A stretch of DNA of 64,000 bases from Sphingomonas lycopersici (GTDB taxonomy: Bacteria > Pseudomonadota > Alphaproteobacteria > Sphingomonadales > Sphingomonadaceae). Numbering within the stretch: position 1 is the stretch's first letter; each line of letters starts with the position of its first letter. The notes under the pieces were generated by a model. The model saw nothing but the letters and a program-made list of their open reading frames with translations. It did not search any database and was not told the origin of the DNA. The position numbers and the translations under genes are program-made. Shown here in pieces: positions 40,963 to 49,481 of this stretch. The stretch is from assembly GCF_026130605.1 (NCBI RefSeq), contig NZ_JANFAU010000009.1, forward strand, positions 105,560 through 169,559. Direction: 5' to 3'.

Positions 40963-42167
40963 TGCGTGCGCTGCTGATCCTCATGCTCGCCGGCGTGACC
41001 GCCGCACCCGCCGCCGCACAAACGCTGACGCTGACTCCACTCGCCGAGGCTCGCCTGCGCTACGAACAGGTGTCGCAGACCGGGCTGCCCGAGGATGCCG
41101 ACGCGGTGACGATCCGCCTCCGCGCCGGCGTGCAGGCGGCGATGGGCGGCTGGTCCGCGCTCGCCGAAGCGCAGGGCAACCTCGCAATAGTCGGCGATTA
41201 CGACGACGGGTTGCACGGCCCTTCGCGCCGGCCGCTGGTCGGCGATCCGCAGAACATCGCGCTCTACCGCGCACAGCTCCGCTACAAGGCCGACAATCTC
41301 GCGGTTACCGTCGGGCGGCAGCTGATCGTGCTCGACGACGAGCGCTTCGTCGGCGCGGTCAATTTCCGCGAGAATGGCGAAACGTTCGACGCCGTGCGGG
41401 CGCAGATGTCGCCGATCCGCGGCGTGAAAGCAGATGTCAGCTACGCCTGGGGCGTGCGGACCGTTTGGGGGATCGACGGCAAGGGCGCCCGTCCCCCCTC
41501 GATCGGCGGCAATTACCTGCTCGGCAATCTCTCCGCCGCGACCCCGATCGGCACGCTCACCGGCTTTGCCTATCTGGTCGACGAGGATGAGGCCGCGGTG
41601 CAGGGCTATCGCCTGTCGAGCCAGACCTATGGCGCGCGGCTGGCGGGCAACCGCCGTCTCGCCAAAGCGGCAATACTGGCCTGGCAGCTGAGCTATGCGC
41701 GGCAGACTGGCTATGATCGCAACCCCAATCACTATGCCGCCGATTACTGGCTGGCGGACGTCAAGCTCGATCTGAGCGGGCCGCAGGTCGGCGTTGGCTA
41801 TGAGGTGCTCGGCGCGGGCAGCGGCGCGGCGCTCACCAGCTTCCAGACCCCGCTTGCCACCACCTTCAAGTTTCAGGGATGGGCCGGCAAATTCCTCACC
41901 ACCCCGCCCGACGGGGTGCGCGATCTCTATGCCGATGCGGGCTATTGCTGGGCCGCGATCGGCCCGGTCAAGACGGTGGCGCTGCAAGCGATCTGGCACC
42001 GCTTCGAGAGCGACCGATTGGTCCGCCATTACGGCGATGAGATCGATCTCGTCGCCAGCGGCAAGCTCGGCAAGACGACCGCCTCGATCCGCTACGCCAA
42101 TTACACCGCCGACCGCTTCGCCACTGACACCCACAAATTCTGGCTGCAACTCGATTGGACGATCTGA
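40962..42167 (+). CDS. Alginate-export-like outer-membrane porin
   Basis: A 401-aa outer-membrane beta-barrel. A signal peptide (cleavage near AAAQ-TL) is followed by a barrel starting EARLRYEQVSQTG and ending HKFWLQLDWTI, similar to alginate-export/AlgE-like porins of sphingomonads. Lying between the nitrate transporter and nirB with 1-base overlaps on both sides, it is likely the outer-membrane path for nitrate or nitrite (inference). Confidence 0.8.
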   Translation: MRALLILMLAGVTAAPAAAQTLTLTPLAEARLRYEQVSQTGLPEDADAVTIRLRAGVQAAMGGWSALAEAQGNLAIVGDYDDGLHGPSRRPLVGDPQNIALYRAQLRYKADNLAVTVGRQLIVLDDERFVGAVNFRENGETFDAVRAQMSPIRGVKADVSYAWGVRTVWGIDGKGARPPSIGGNYLLGNLSAATPIGTLTGFAYLVDEDEAAVQGYRLSSQTYGARLAGNRRLAKAAILAWQLSYARQTGYDRNPNHYAADYWLADVKLDLSGPQVGVGYEVLGAGSGAALTSFQTPLATTFKFQGWAGKFLTTPPDGVRDLYADAGYCWAAIGPVKTVALQAIWHRFESDRLVRHYGDEIDLVASGKLGKTTASIRYANYTADRFATDTHKFWLQLDWTI

Positions 42168-44647
42168 TGAAAATGAGCCCGATCCGCGCGCCCGAAGGCG
42201 ACACCCGCGAGCATCTGATCGTGATCGGCAACGGCATGGCCGGCTGCCGCGCGGTGGAGGAACTGATCGCGCGCGATGCGACGCGCTACCGCGTCACGAT
42301 CTTCGGCGCCGAGCCTTTGGTCAATTACAACCGCATCATGCTCTCGCCGGTGCTGGCGGGAGAGAAAACCTTCGACGAGATCGTCATCAACGGCCAGGAC
42401 TGGTACGATGATAACGGCATCGCGCTGGTCAGCGGCGATCCCGTCGTCGCGATCGATCGCGCGGCGCATACCGTCACCGCGCGCAGCGGGGTAACGCTCA
42501 CCTATGACCGGCTGCTGATCGCGACCGGCTCCGACCCGTTCATCATCCCGGTGCCGGGCAAGGACCTGCCCGGGGTCATCACCTTCCGCGACATGAACGA
42601 TGTCGAGGCGATGCTCCGCGCGGCGGCGACCGGCGGCAATGCGGTGGTGATCGGCGGCGGGCTGCTCGGTCTGGAGGCGGCGCACGGTCTCACCCTACGC
42701 GGCATGAAGGTGACGGTGCTCCACCTGATGCCGACACTGATGGAACGCCAGCTCGATGAGGCGGCCGGCTGGCTGCTCAAACAGGCGCTCGAGGCGCGCG
42801 GCCAGACGATCCTCACCGGCGCCGATACCGCCGAGATCACCGGCGACGGCCGGGTCGAGGCGGTACGGCTCAAGGACGGTAGCGTGATCCCCGCCGATCT
42901 GGTGGTGATGGCGGTCGGCATCCGCCCCGCGGTCGGGCTGGCGCGCGCCGCAGGGCTCGAGGTGGGGCGCGGGATCAGGGTCGACGACCATATGGTGACG
43001 AGCGACCCCGCGGTGCTCGCGGTCGGCGAATGCGTCGAGCATGACGGGCAGGTCTATGGCCTTGTCGCGCCCTTGTGGGACATGTGCCGCGCGCTCGCCG
43101 ACGGGCTGGTCGGCCAGCCGAGCGGCTATCGCCCCGCGCCGACCTCGACCAAACTCAAGGTCGCCGGGCTCGACGTTTTTTCGGCCGGCGATTTCACCGG
43201 CGGCGACGGCGCCGAGGATATCGTGCTGCGCGACGCCAGTCGCGGGGTCTATAAGCGCGTCGTCGTCCGCGATGATCGCATCGTCGGCGCGGTACTCTAC
43301 GGTGATACCGCCGACGGCAACTGGTATTTCGACCTGTTGAAGAGAGGCGAGAATGTCGCCGAGCTGCGCGACGCGTTGATCTTCGGTCAGGCCTTCGCCT
43401 CCGGGGGTGGGCAGGCGGACCCTAAGGCGGCCGTTGCAGCGCTTTCCGACGAAGCGGAAATCTGCGGCTGCAACGGCGTTTCCAAGGGCCAGATCGTCTC
43501 GTGCATCGCCAAGGGCGCGCGCAGCCTCGATGCGGTGCGCACTGGGTGCAAGGCCTCGGCGAGCTGCGGATCGTGCACCGGGCTGGTCGAAACCGTCCTC
43601 GCGCTGACGCTGGGTGAGGATGTCGAGGCCGGCCCCAAGACGATGTGCAAATGCACCAGCTTCGGCCATGACCACGTGCGTCGCGAGATCGTCGCGCAGA
43701 AGATGCGCTCGATCCCCGAGGTGATGCAGAAACTGCACTGGTCGACCCCCGACGGTTGCTCGTCGTGTCGCCCGGCACTCAATTACTATCTGCTCTGCGC
43801 GCTTCCCGGCGACTATCAGGACGATCAGCAGAGCCGTTTCGTCAACGAACGGCTCCACGCCAATATCCAGAAGGACGGCACTTATTCGGTCGTCCCGCGG
43901 ATGTGGGGCGGGATCACCAGCGCGGCGGAGCTCCGCGCGATCGCCGATGTCGTCGAGAAATATGACGCTCCGATGGTCAAGGTGACCGGCGGGCAGCGGC
44001 TCGACATTTTCGGCATCCGCAAGGAGGATTTGCCCGCCGTTTGGGCCGATCTCAATGCGGCGGGAATGGTCTCCGGCCACGCTTATGGCAAGGCGTTGCG
44101 CACCGTGAAGACCTGCGTCGGCGCCGAATGGTGCCGCTTCGGGACGCAGGATTCGACCGGGCTCGGCGTCAGGATCGAGCGCGCCACCTGGGGCAGCTGG
44201 ATGCCGCACAAGTTCAAGATCGCGGTCTCGGGTTGCCCGCGCAATTGCGCCGAGGCGACGATCAAGGATTTCGGCGTGGTGTGCGTCGACTCGGGCTATG
44301 AGCTGCACGTCGGCGGCAATGGCGGGATCCACGTCCGCGCCACCGACTTGCTGTGCAAGGTCGCGACCGAGGCGGAGGCGATCGAGATGTGCGCCGCCTT
44401 CATCCAGCTTTATCGCGAGGAGGCGCGCTATCTGGAGCGCACCGCGCCGTGGATCGAGCGCGTCGGGCTCGATTATGTCCAGTCGCGGCTGGTGCCCGAT
44501 ACCGCGGCGCGCGCCGAGCTCGCCGCCCGCTTCTTCTTTTCGCAGCAATTCATGCAAACCGATCCCTGGGCCGAGCGGGCGCAGGGCGCGGCGCACGAAC
44601 ATCATGCGCCGATGGCGCGCTTCACCCCGCAGGAGGAAATGGCATGA
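42167..44647 (+). CDS. nirB: NADH nitrite reductase, large subunit
   Basis: An 826-aa sirohaem nitrite reductase that reduces nitrite to ammonium in the cytoplasm. Order: N-terminal FAD/NAD domain (LIVIGNGMAGCRAVEELI, AVVIGGGLLGLEAAHGL), BFD-like [2Fe-2S] region (CGCNGVSKGQIV, CGSCTG), nitrite/sulfite reductase half-domains, and the 4Fe-4S/sirohaem cysteines near 649/655 (CVGAEWC) and 690/694 (CPRNC). ATG42167 overlaps the porin stop; its own stop overlaps nirD. Length is normal for NirB. Confidence 0.95.
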   Translation: MKMSPIRAPEGDTREHLIVIGNGMAGCRAVEELIARDATRYRVTIFGAEPLVNYNRIMLSPVLAGEKTFDEIVINGQDWYDDNGIALVSGDPVVAIDRAAHTVTARSGVTLTYDRLLIATGSDPFIIPVPGKDLPGVITFRDMNDVEAMLRAAATGGNAVVIGGGLLGLEAAHGLTLRGMKVTVLHLMPTLMERQLDEAAGWLLKQALEARGQTILTGADTAEITGDGRVEAVRLKDGSVIPADLVVMAVGIRPAVGLARAAGLEVGRGIRVDDHMVTSDPAVLAVGECVEHDGQVYGLVAPLWDMCRALADGLVGQPSGYRPAPTSTKLKVAGLDVFSAGDFTGGDGAEDIVLRDASRGVYKRVVVRDDRIVGAVLYGDTADGNWYFDLLKRGENVAELRDALIFGQAFASGGGQADPKAAVAALSDEAEICGCNGVSKGQIVSCIAKGARSLDAVRTGCKASASCGSCTGLVETVLALTLGEDVEAGPKTMCKCTSFGHDHVRREIVAQKMRSIPEVMQKLHWSTPDGCSSCRPALNYYLLCALPGDYQDDQQSRFVNERLHANIQKDGTYSVVPRMWGGITSAAELRAIADVVEKYDAPMVKVTGGQRLDIFGIRKEDLPAVWADLNAAGMVSGHAYGKALRTVKTCVGAEWCRFGTQDSTGLGVRIERATWGSWMPHKFKIAVSGCPRNCAEATIKDFGVVCVDSGYELHVGGNGGIHVRATDLLCKVATEAEAIEMCAAFIQLYREEARYLERTAPWIERVGLDYVQSRLVPDTAARAELAARFFFSQQFMQTDPWAERAQGAAHEHHAPMARFTPQEEMA

Positions 44648-44982
44648 TCGGCGAGTGGCTCGATATCGGCTGGGTCGACGAGATACCGGTGCGCGGCAGC
44701 CGCACCGTCCAGGTCGCGGGCGGCGACGATATCGCCGTTTTCCGCACCGGCGAGAACCGCGTCTTCGCGCTGCTCGACCGCTGCCCGCACAAGCACGGGC
44801 GGCTGTCGCAGGGCATCGTCCACGGCGGCGCGGTCGCCTGCCCGCTGCATAACTGGCGCATTTCGCTTACCACCGGCGAGGCGCTGGGCGAGGACAAGGG
44901 CTGCACCCCGATCGTCCCGGTCAGGATCAGCGGCGGCCGCGTGCTGATCTGCCGCGCCTCGACGCTCAAGGCAGCGGCCTGA
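44644..44982 (+). CDS. nirD: Nitrite reductase small subunit, Rieske-type
   Basis: A 112-aa Rieske-fold protein with intact [2Fe-2S] ligands Cys47/His49 (CPHKH) and Cys66/His69 (CPLHN). Some NirD proteins lack these ligands; here they are present. It overlaps nirB by ATGA and is followed at once by the nitrate reductase gene. Confidence 0.92.
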   Translation: MIGEWLDIGWVDEIPVRGSRTVQVAGGDDIAVFRTGENRVFALLDRCPHKHGRLSQGIVHGGAVACPLHNWRISLTTGEALGEDKGCTPIVPVRISGGRVLICRASTLKAAA

Positions 44983-44983
44983 G

Positions 44984-47590
44984 GTGAGCGCGCCGGTCCG
45001 CACCACCTGTGCTTATTGCGGCGTCGGCTGTGGGATCCGCGCGACCGTCACCGGCGATCGCGCGGTGCGGATCGAGGGCGACCCCGATCACCCCGCCAAT
45101 GCCGGGCGGCTCTGCTCGAAGGGCACGCATCTCGGCGAGACGGTCGGGCTGGAGGGACGGCTGCTCCACCCGATGGTCGGACGCAAGCGCGCGAGCTGGG
45201 ACAAGGCGCTCGATCTCGTCGCACGCCGCTTCCGCGAGACGATCGCGCAATATGGTCCGGGGAGCGTCGCTTTCTACGTCTCGGGCCAGTTGCTCACCGA
45301 GGATTATTATGTCGCCAACAAGCTGATGAAGGGCTTCATCGGCTCGGCCAATATCGACACCAATTCGCGGCTGTGCATGTCGAGCGCGGTCGCCGGGCAT
45401 ATGCGCGCGTTCGGCGAGGATATCGTCCCGGCGAGCTATGACGATATCGACGCCGCCGACCTTATCGTGCTCGTCGGCAGCAATACCGCCTGGTGCCACC
45501 CGATCGTCTATCAGCGGATCATCGCCGCCCGCGCCACTCGCGGCACGCAATTGGTGGTGATCGACCCGCGCCGCACCGAGACCGCGGAGGAAGCCGACAT
45601 TCACCTCGCGATCCGCCCCGGCAGCGACATTGCGCTGATGAACGGCGCGCTCGCCTGGTGCCGCGACAATGGCGCGCTCGACGCCGACTTTCTCGCCGCG
45701 CATGTCGCGACGCCCGCGGGTTTCTGGGATGCGCTTGGCGAGGGCCATGATCTGTGGTCGGTCGCGCGCACCTGCGACGTGCCGGCGGCGGACCTGCGGC
45801 GCTTCTACGAATTGCTCGCCGCGACCCCGCGCACCGTCACCTTGTTCAGCCAGGGGGTGAACCAGTCGCTCGCCGGCACCGATCAGGTCAATGCGATTAC
45901 CAACCTTCACCTCGCCACCGGGCGGATCGGCAAGCCGGGCGCAGCGCCCTTCTCGATCACCGGCCAGCCCAATGCGATGGGCGGGCGCGAAGTCGGCGGG
46001 CTCGCCTCGACGCTCGCCGCGCATATGGATTTCGCGCCCGACAATCGTGCCTTGGTCCAGCGTTTCTGGGCCTCACCGATGATCGCCGAGAAGCCGGGCT
46101 TGAAGGCGGTCGATCTGTTCCGCGCGGTTGGCGAAGGGCGCATCAAGGCGCTGTGGATCATGGCAACCAACCCCGCGGTGTCGATGCCCGATGCCGGCCG
46201 GGTGCGCGAGGCGCTCGTGGCTTGCCCGTTCGTCGTTGTCTCCGATGTTGTCGCCGACACCGATACCTCGGCCTTCGCGCATGTTCGCCTTCCTGCCGCC
46301 GCCTGGGGCGAGAAGGACGGTACGGTCACCAATTCCGAACGCACGATCAGCCGCCAGCGCGCGCTCTTTCCGCTCCCCGGCGAGGCGAAGCCCGATTGGT
46401 GGATCATCAAGGAAGTGGCGCGGCGGATGGGGTGGAAGACCGCCTTCGCTTATGATCGCCCCGCCGAAATCTGGCGCGAACATTGCCGCCTCTCGACCTA
46501 TCGGAACAACGGCACGCGGTTGTTCGCGCTCCCCGGTCACGGCGCCGGCGGCAATGCCGCTTATGACGCAATGCTCCCGTTCCGCTGGGGCGGCACGCCG
46601 TTCGCCGACGGGCGCTTTTCGACCACGGACGGCCGCGCCCGGCTGGTGCCGGTCGCGCAAAAGCCGATCGCCGCGCCGCTGCGCGACTGGCCGATGACGC
46701 TCAACACAGGGCGCTATCGCGATCAATGGCATACAATGACTCGCACCGGGCTCGCACCCAAGCTCGCGCGGCATCGCGCCGAGCCTTTGGTCGAAGTTCA
46801 CCCGCAGGATGCCGAGAGGCTCGGACTGATCGACGGCGGGCTGGCGCGGGTTTCCACGCCGCAGGGCGACAGCCTCTATCGCGTGACGGTGGGCGACAGC
46901 CAGCGACCGGGCGAATTGTTCGTGCCGATCCACTGGACCGATCAGACCTCCAGCGCCGGCCGCACCGGGCTGTTGCCGCGCCCGCTGGCCGATCCGATCT
47001 CGGGCCAGCCGGGGTTCAAGACGACCCCCGTTGCGATCGCTCCGATCGCGACACGCTGGCGCGGGTTCGCGCTGTTCGCCAGCGCCCCCACGCGTCGCCC
47101 CGATTGCTTGTGGGCAACGCGCGTGACCGTCCCCGCCGGCAGCCTGTGGGAATTGGCCGGCGACGGCGATCCCGCCACGCTCGACGCGATCCTCCCACGC
47201 GGCGAGCGGATCGAGGCGGTCGACCATGCGCGCGGCACGCGGCGGATAGCGGTGATCACCGACGGCCGGCTCGCCGCCGCACTGTTTGTCACCGAAACCG
47301 GCGAGCTGCCGCCGCGCGACTGGCTGATCGCGCAGCTCGGCGCGGCGGAGGCGGCCCCTACCCTGCTTGCCGGCCGCGCGCCGGGGGCGACCGCCGATCG
47401 CGGCGCGATCGTCTGCGTCTGTTTCGATATCGGCATCACCACGATCGTCGCGGCGATCCGCGATCGGTCGCTCACCGATGTCGCCGCGATCGGCGCGGCG
47501 ATCGGCGCCGGCACCAATTGCGGCTCGTGCCGCCCGGCACTCGCGCGCCTGCTCGCCGAAACCAGGGAGCCTGCTCTTGCGCATGGATGA
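44984..47590 (+). CDS. nasC: Assimilatory nitrate reductase, catalytic subunit
   Basis: An 868-aa molybdopterin oxidoreductase. The N-terminal [4Fe-4S] site is Cys9, 12, 16 and 44. Molybdopterin-binding motifs include NSRLCMSSAVAGH, NTAWCHPIVYQRI and TNLHLATGRIGKPGAAPFS. A C-terminal BFD-like [2Fe-2S] domain carries Cys811, 813, 846 and 849, which takes electrons from a reductase partner. There is no signal peptide, as expected for the cytoplasmic enzyme. GTG44984 lies one base after the nirD stop. The gene is also called nasA in some genomes. Confidence 0.93.
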   Translation: MSAPVRTTCAYCGVGCGIRATVTGDRAVRIEGDPDHPANAGRLCSKGTHLGETVGLEGRLLHPMVGRKRASWDKALDLVARRFRETIAQYGPGSVAFYVSGQLLTEDYYVANKLMKGFIGSANIDTNSRLCMSSAVAGHMRAFGEDIVPASYDDIDAADLIVLVGSNTAWCHPIVYQRIIAARATRGTQLVVIDPRRTETAEEADIHLAIRPGSDIALMNGALAWCRDNGALDADFLAAHVATPAGFWDALGEGHDLWSVARTCDVPAADLRRFYELLAATPRTVTLFSQGVNQSLAGTDQVNAITNLHLATGRIGKPGAAPFSITGQPNAMGGREVGGLASTLAAHMDFAPDNRALVQRFWASPMIAEKPGLKAVDLFRAVGEGRIKALWIMATNPAVSMPDAGRVREALVACPFVVVSDVVADTDTSAFAHVRLPAAAWGEKDGTVTNSERTISRQRALFPLPGEAKPDWWIIKEVARRMGWKTAFAYDRPAEIWREHCRLSTYRNNGTRLFALPGHGAGGNAAYDAMLPFRWGGTPFADGRFSTTDGRARLVPVAQKPIAAPLRDWPMTLNTGRYRDQWHTMTRTGLAPKLARHRAEPLVEVHPQDAERLGLIDGGLARVSTPQGDSLYRVTVGDSQRPGELFVPIHWTDQTSSAGRTGLLPRPLADPISGQPGFKTTPVAIAPIATRWRGFALFASAPTRRPDCLWATRVTVPAGSLWELAGDGDPATLDAILPRGERIEAVDHARGTRRIAVITDGRLAAALFVTETGELPPRDWLIAQLGAAEAAPTLLAGRAPGATADRGAIVCVCFDIGITTIVAAIRDRSLTDVAAIGAAIGAGTNCGSCRPALARLLAETREPALAHG

Positions 47591-48386
47591 TTTTCCCGCC
47601 GGATCGGTCTGGCTGGTCGGCGCCGGCCCCGGCGACCCTGATCTGCTCACGCGCAAAGCCGAGCGGCTGATCGCCGCCGCCGATATAGTGTTCTACGATG
47701 CGCTGGTCGGGCCGGGGGTGCTCGAACTGATCCCGGCGGAGACGCGACAGGTAAGCGTCGGTAAGCGCGCAGGGCGCCATTCGAAAGATCAAGCGACGAT
47801 CGACGCGCTGATCGTCGCCGCCGCGCTGGCCGGCGAGCGAGTGGTGCGGCTGAAGGGCGGCGATCCGTCGATCTTCGGGCGCTCGACCGAGGAAATCGAG
47901 GCATGTCGCGCCGCCGGCGTGACCGTGCGCATCTGCCCCGGCATCACCGCCGCCAGTGCCGCCGCCGCCTCGGGGGGCGCCTCGCTGACGTTACGCGGGC
48001 TCGCACGCCGGCTGATCTTCGTCACCGCGCATGCGCAAGACGATGCCCCGCTCGACCTCGACTGGCAGGCGCTCGCCGCCCCCGATGCGACACTCGCGGT
48101 CTATATGGGCCGCGCCGCGGCTGGGGCGATCGCCGCGCAGCTGATCGCCGCCGGGATGGCGAGCGGCACGCCAGTGATGATCGCGGTCAATGTCTCGCTC
48201 CCTTCGGAACGCCTAATCCGCGGCCGGCTCGATGCGCTCGCCTTCCTCGTCGAGACGATCGGCGAGCGCGATCCGGTTATCCTTTTGATTGGCAATGCGG
48301 TTCGCTCCGTTCAACCGCGCTGTGAGGGGCGCGCTCAATCCGACCTGACTTTGCCCGCACCGCAATCCAGCGTTGGGCTCATGTAG
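47583..48386 (+). CDS. cobA: Uroporphyrinogen-III C-methyltransferase
   Basis: A 267-aa SAM-dependent methyltransferase making precorrin-2 for sirohaem, the NirB cofactor. Motifs: VWLVGAGPGDPDLLTRKA, VFYDALVG, GKRAGRHS, RLKGGDPSIFGR and CPGITAASAAAA. It lacks the CysG dehydrogenase/ferrochelatase half, so it does only the methylation step. It overlaps the nitrate reductase gene by 8 bp and ends the operon. Confidence 0.92.
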   Translation: MDDFPAGSVWLVGAGPGDPDLLTRKAERLIAAADIVFYDALVGPGVLELIPAETRQVSVGKRAGRHSKDQATIDALIVAAALAGERVVRLKGGDPSIFGRSTEEIEACRAAGVTVRICPGITAASAAAASGGASLTLRGLARRLIFVTAHAQDDAPLDLDWQALAAPDATLAVYMGRAAAGAIAAQLIAAGMASGTPVMIAVNVSLPSERLIRGRLDALAFLVETIGERDPVILLIGNAVRSVQPRCEGRAQSDLTLPAPQSSVGLM

Positions 48387-48509
48387 CTCCCGAGGTCTCG
48401 ATCCCGGAGCGGCGCCCGATACCGGGTAAAATCCCCTGCACCATGTCGCGCCAATGCAATCAGGTCGCGTCGGTGCAGCGCGTGTGGGAGCTGCGCGAAG
48501 CTAATTGTC

Positions 48510-48941
48510 CTATCTCGCCGCCGCCCGCGACCGCAGCAGACGCGAGAAATCCCCTTTCCGCGCAAGCATATCGGCCAGAGAATAGCCGTTGAGCACCGCC
48601 ATGAAGGCGCCGAGCGCCTCGTCAAGCATGCTCGCCGCGCCGCAGGCAGGAGCGATCAGGCAGGCACCGCATTCGACCAGATCGAAATCGTCCTCGGTAT
48701 GCCGGATCAATGCGCCAATGTTGATCTCGGCAGGCGGACGGGCGAGGCGGATGCCGCCGGCGCGGCCGCGCACGCTTTCCAGATAACCCGCGTTGACCAG
48801 ATCATTGACCACCTTCATCAGATGATTCTGCGAAATCGCATAAGCGCGCGCGATCTCCGCGATCGAGCATAGCCGCGCCGGGTCACGCCCGAGATAAAGC
48901 AGCGCCCGCAACGCATAATCGGTGTAGCGCGTCAGCCGCAT
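48510..48941 (-). CDS. nsrR: Rrf2-family regulator, NsrR-like
   Basis: A 143-aa Rrf2 repressor with a winged helix (MRLTRYTDYALRALLYLG; ISQNHLMKVVNDLVNAGYLE) and three cysteines, Cys91, 94 and 100 (ECGACLIAPAC), spaced as in the nitric-oxide-sensing [Fe-S] protein NsrR. The start at 48941 has GGACGG upstream. It is divergent from the truncated haemoglobin gene and close to the nitrate genes, which supports a nitrosative-stress role. Confidence 0.85.
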   Translation of the reverse strand: MRLTRYTDYALRALLYLGRDPARLCSIAEIARAYAISQNHLMKVVNDLVNAGYLESVRGRAGGIRLARPPAEINIGALIRHTEDDFDLVECGACLIAPACGAASMLDEALGAFMAVLNGYSLADMLARKGDFSRLLRSRAAAR

Positions 48942-48996
48942 CTTTTCCGTCCGCAAATCATGTATCCACATTGCATGTTTTATGGCGCGGGCATAG

Positions 48997-49013
48997 ATGC
49001 ACCACAGATGCAT
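48997..49013. promoter_or_regulatory. ATGCA-N7-TGCAT inverted repeat, candidate NsrR site
   Basis: Inverted repeat with perfect 5-bp arms between the divergent nsrR-like and haemoglobin genes, 19 bp before the haemoglobin start. NsrR sites generally contain ATGCAT-like halves (AAGATGCATTT), so it is a reasonable operator, but the arms are short. Confidence 0.45.
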
Positions 49014-49031
49014 GATTTTGGAGTCGCGGCG

Positions 49032-49481
49032 ATGGCCGGGTTGGAGCTGACCGACGAAGGGCTGGAGGCGCTGGTCAACGCCTTTTATGCACGCGTTCGA
49101 CAGGACTCTGAGCTGGGTCCAGTGTTCAACGACGCGGTCGACGACTGGCCCGCGCATCTGGAGAAGCTGTCGGCTTTCTGGTCGTCGGTGATGCGCACCA
49201 CGGGACGTTACAAGGGGCAGCCGCTCCCCGCGCATATGAAGCATAAGAGCAACATCACCCCCGCCCTGTTCGAGCGCTGGCTCGCATTGTGGGGCGAAAC
49301 CAGCGATGCGCTGATGACCCCCGAGGCCGCCGCGGCGGTGCAAACCAAGGCGGCGCGGATCGCGGAGAGCCTGCAACTGGCATTGTTCTTCCGGCTCGGT
49401 GAGCGGCCGAACATCAGGCTCGAGCGAAGATCGTCGGGCGAGCGCGGATTTCAGTCCGTTGACGCATGCCGCGAGCTTTGA
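49032..49481 (+). CDS. Truncated haemoglobin, group III type
   Basis: A 149-aa globin of the group III truncated haemoglobin family: LELTDEGLEALVNAFYARVR, GPVFNDAVDDWPAHLEKLSA, FWSSVMRTTGRYKGQPLPAH and the proximal-His-type HMKHKSNITP. It should bind O2 or NO. ATG49032 has GGAG 8 bases upstream; earlier ATGs at 48960 and 49011 are possible. Its last 22 codons run antisense over the end of the ClC gene, and this tail looks non-homologous, so the original C-terminus may have been replaced. Confidence 0.82.
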   Translation: MAGLELTDEGLEALVNAFYARVRQDSELGPVFNDAVDDWPAHLEKLSAFWSSVMRTTGRYKGQPLPAHMKHKSNITPALFERWLALWGETSDALMTPEAAAAVQTKAARIAESLQLALFFRLGERPNIRLERRSSGERGFQSVDACREL

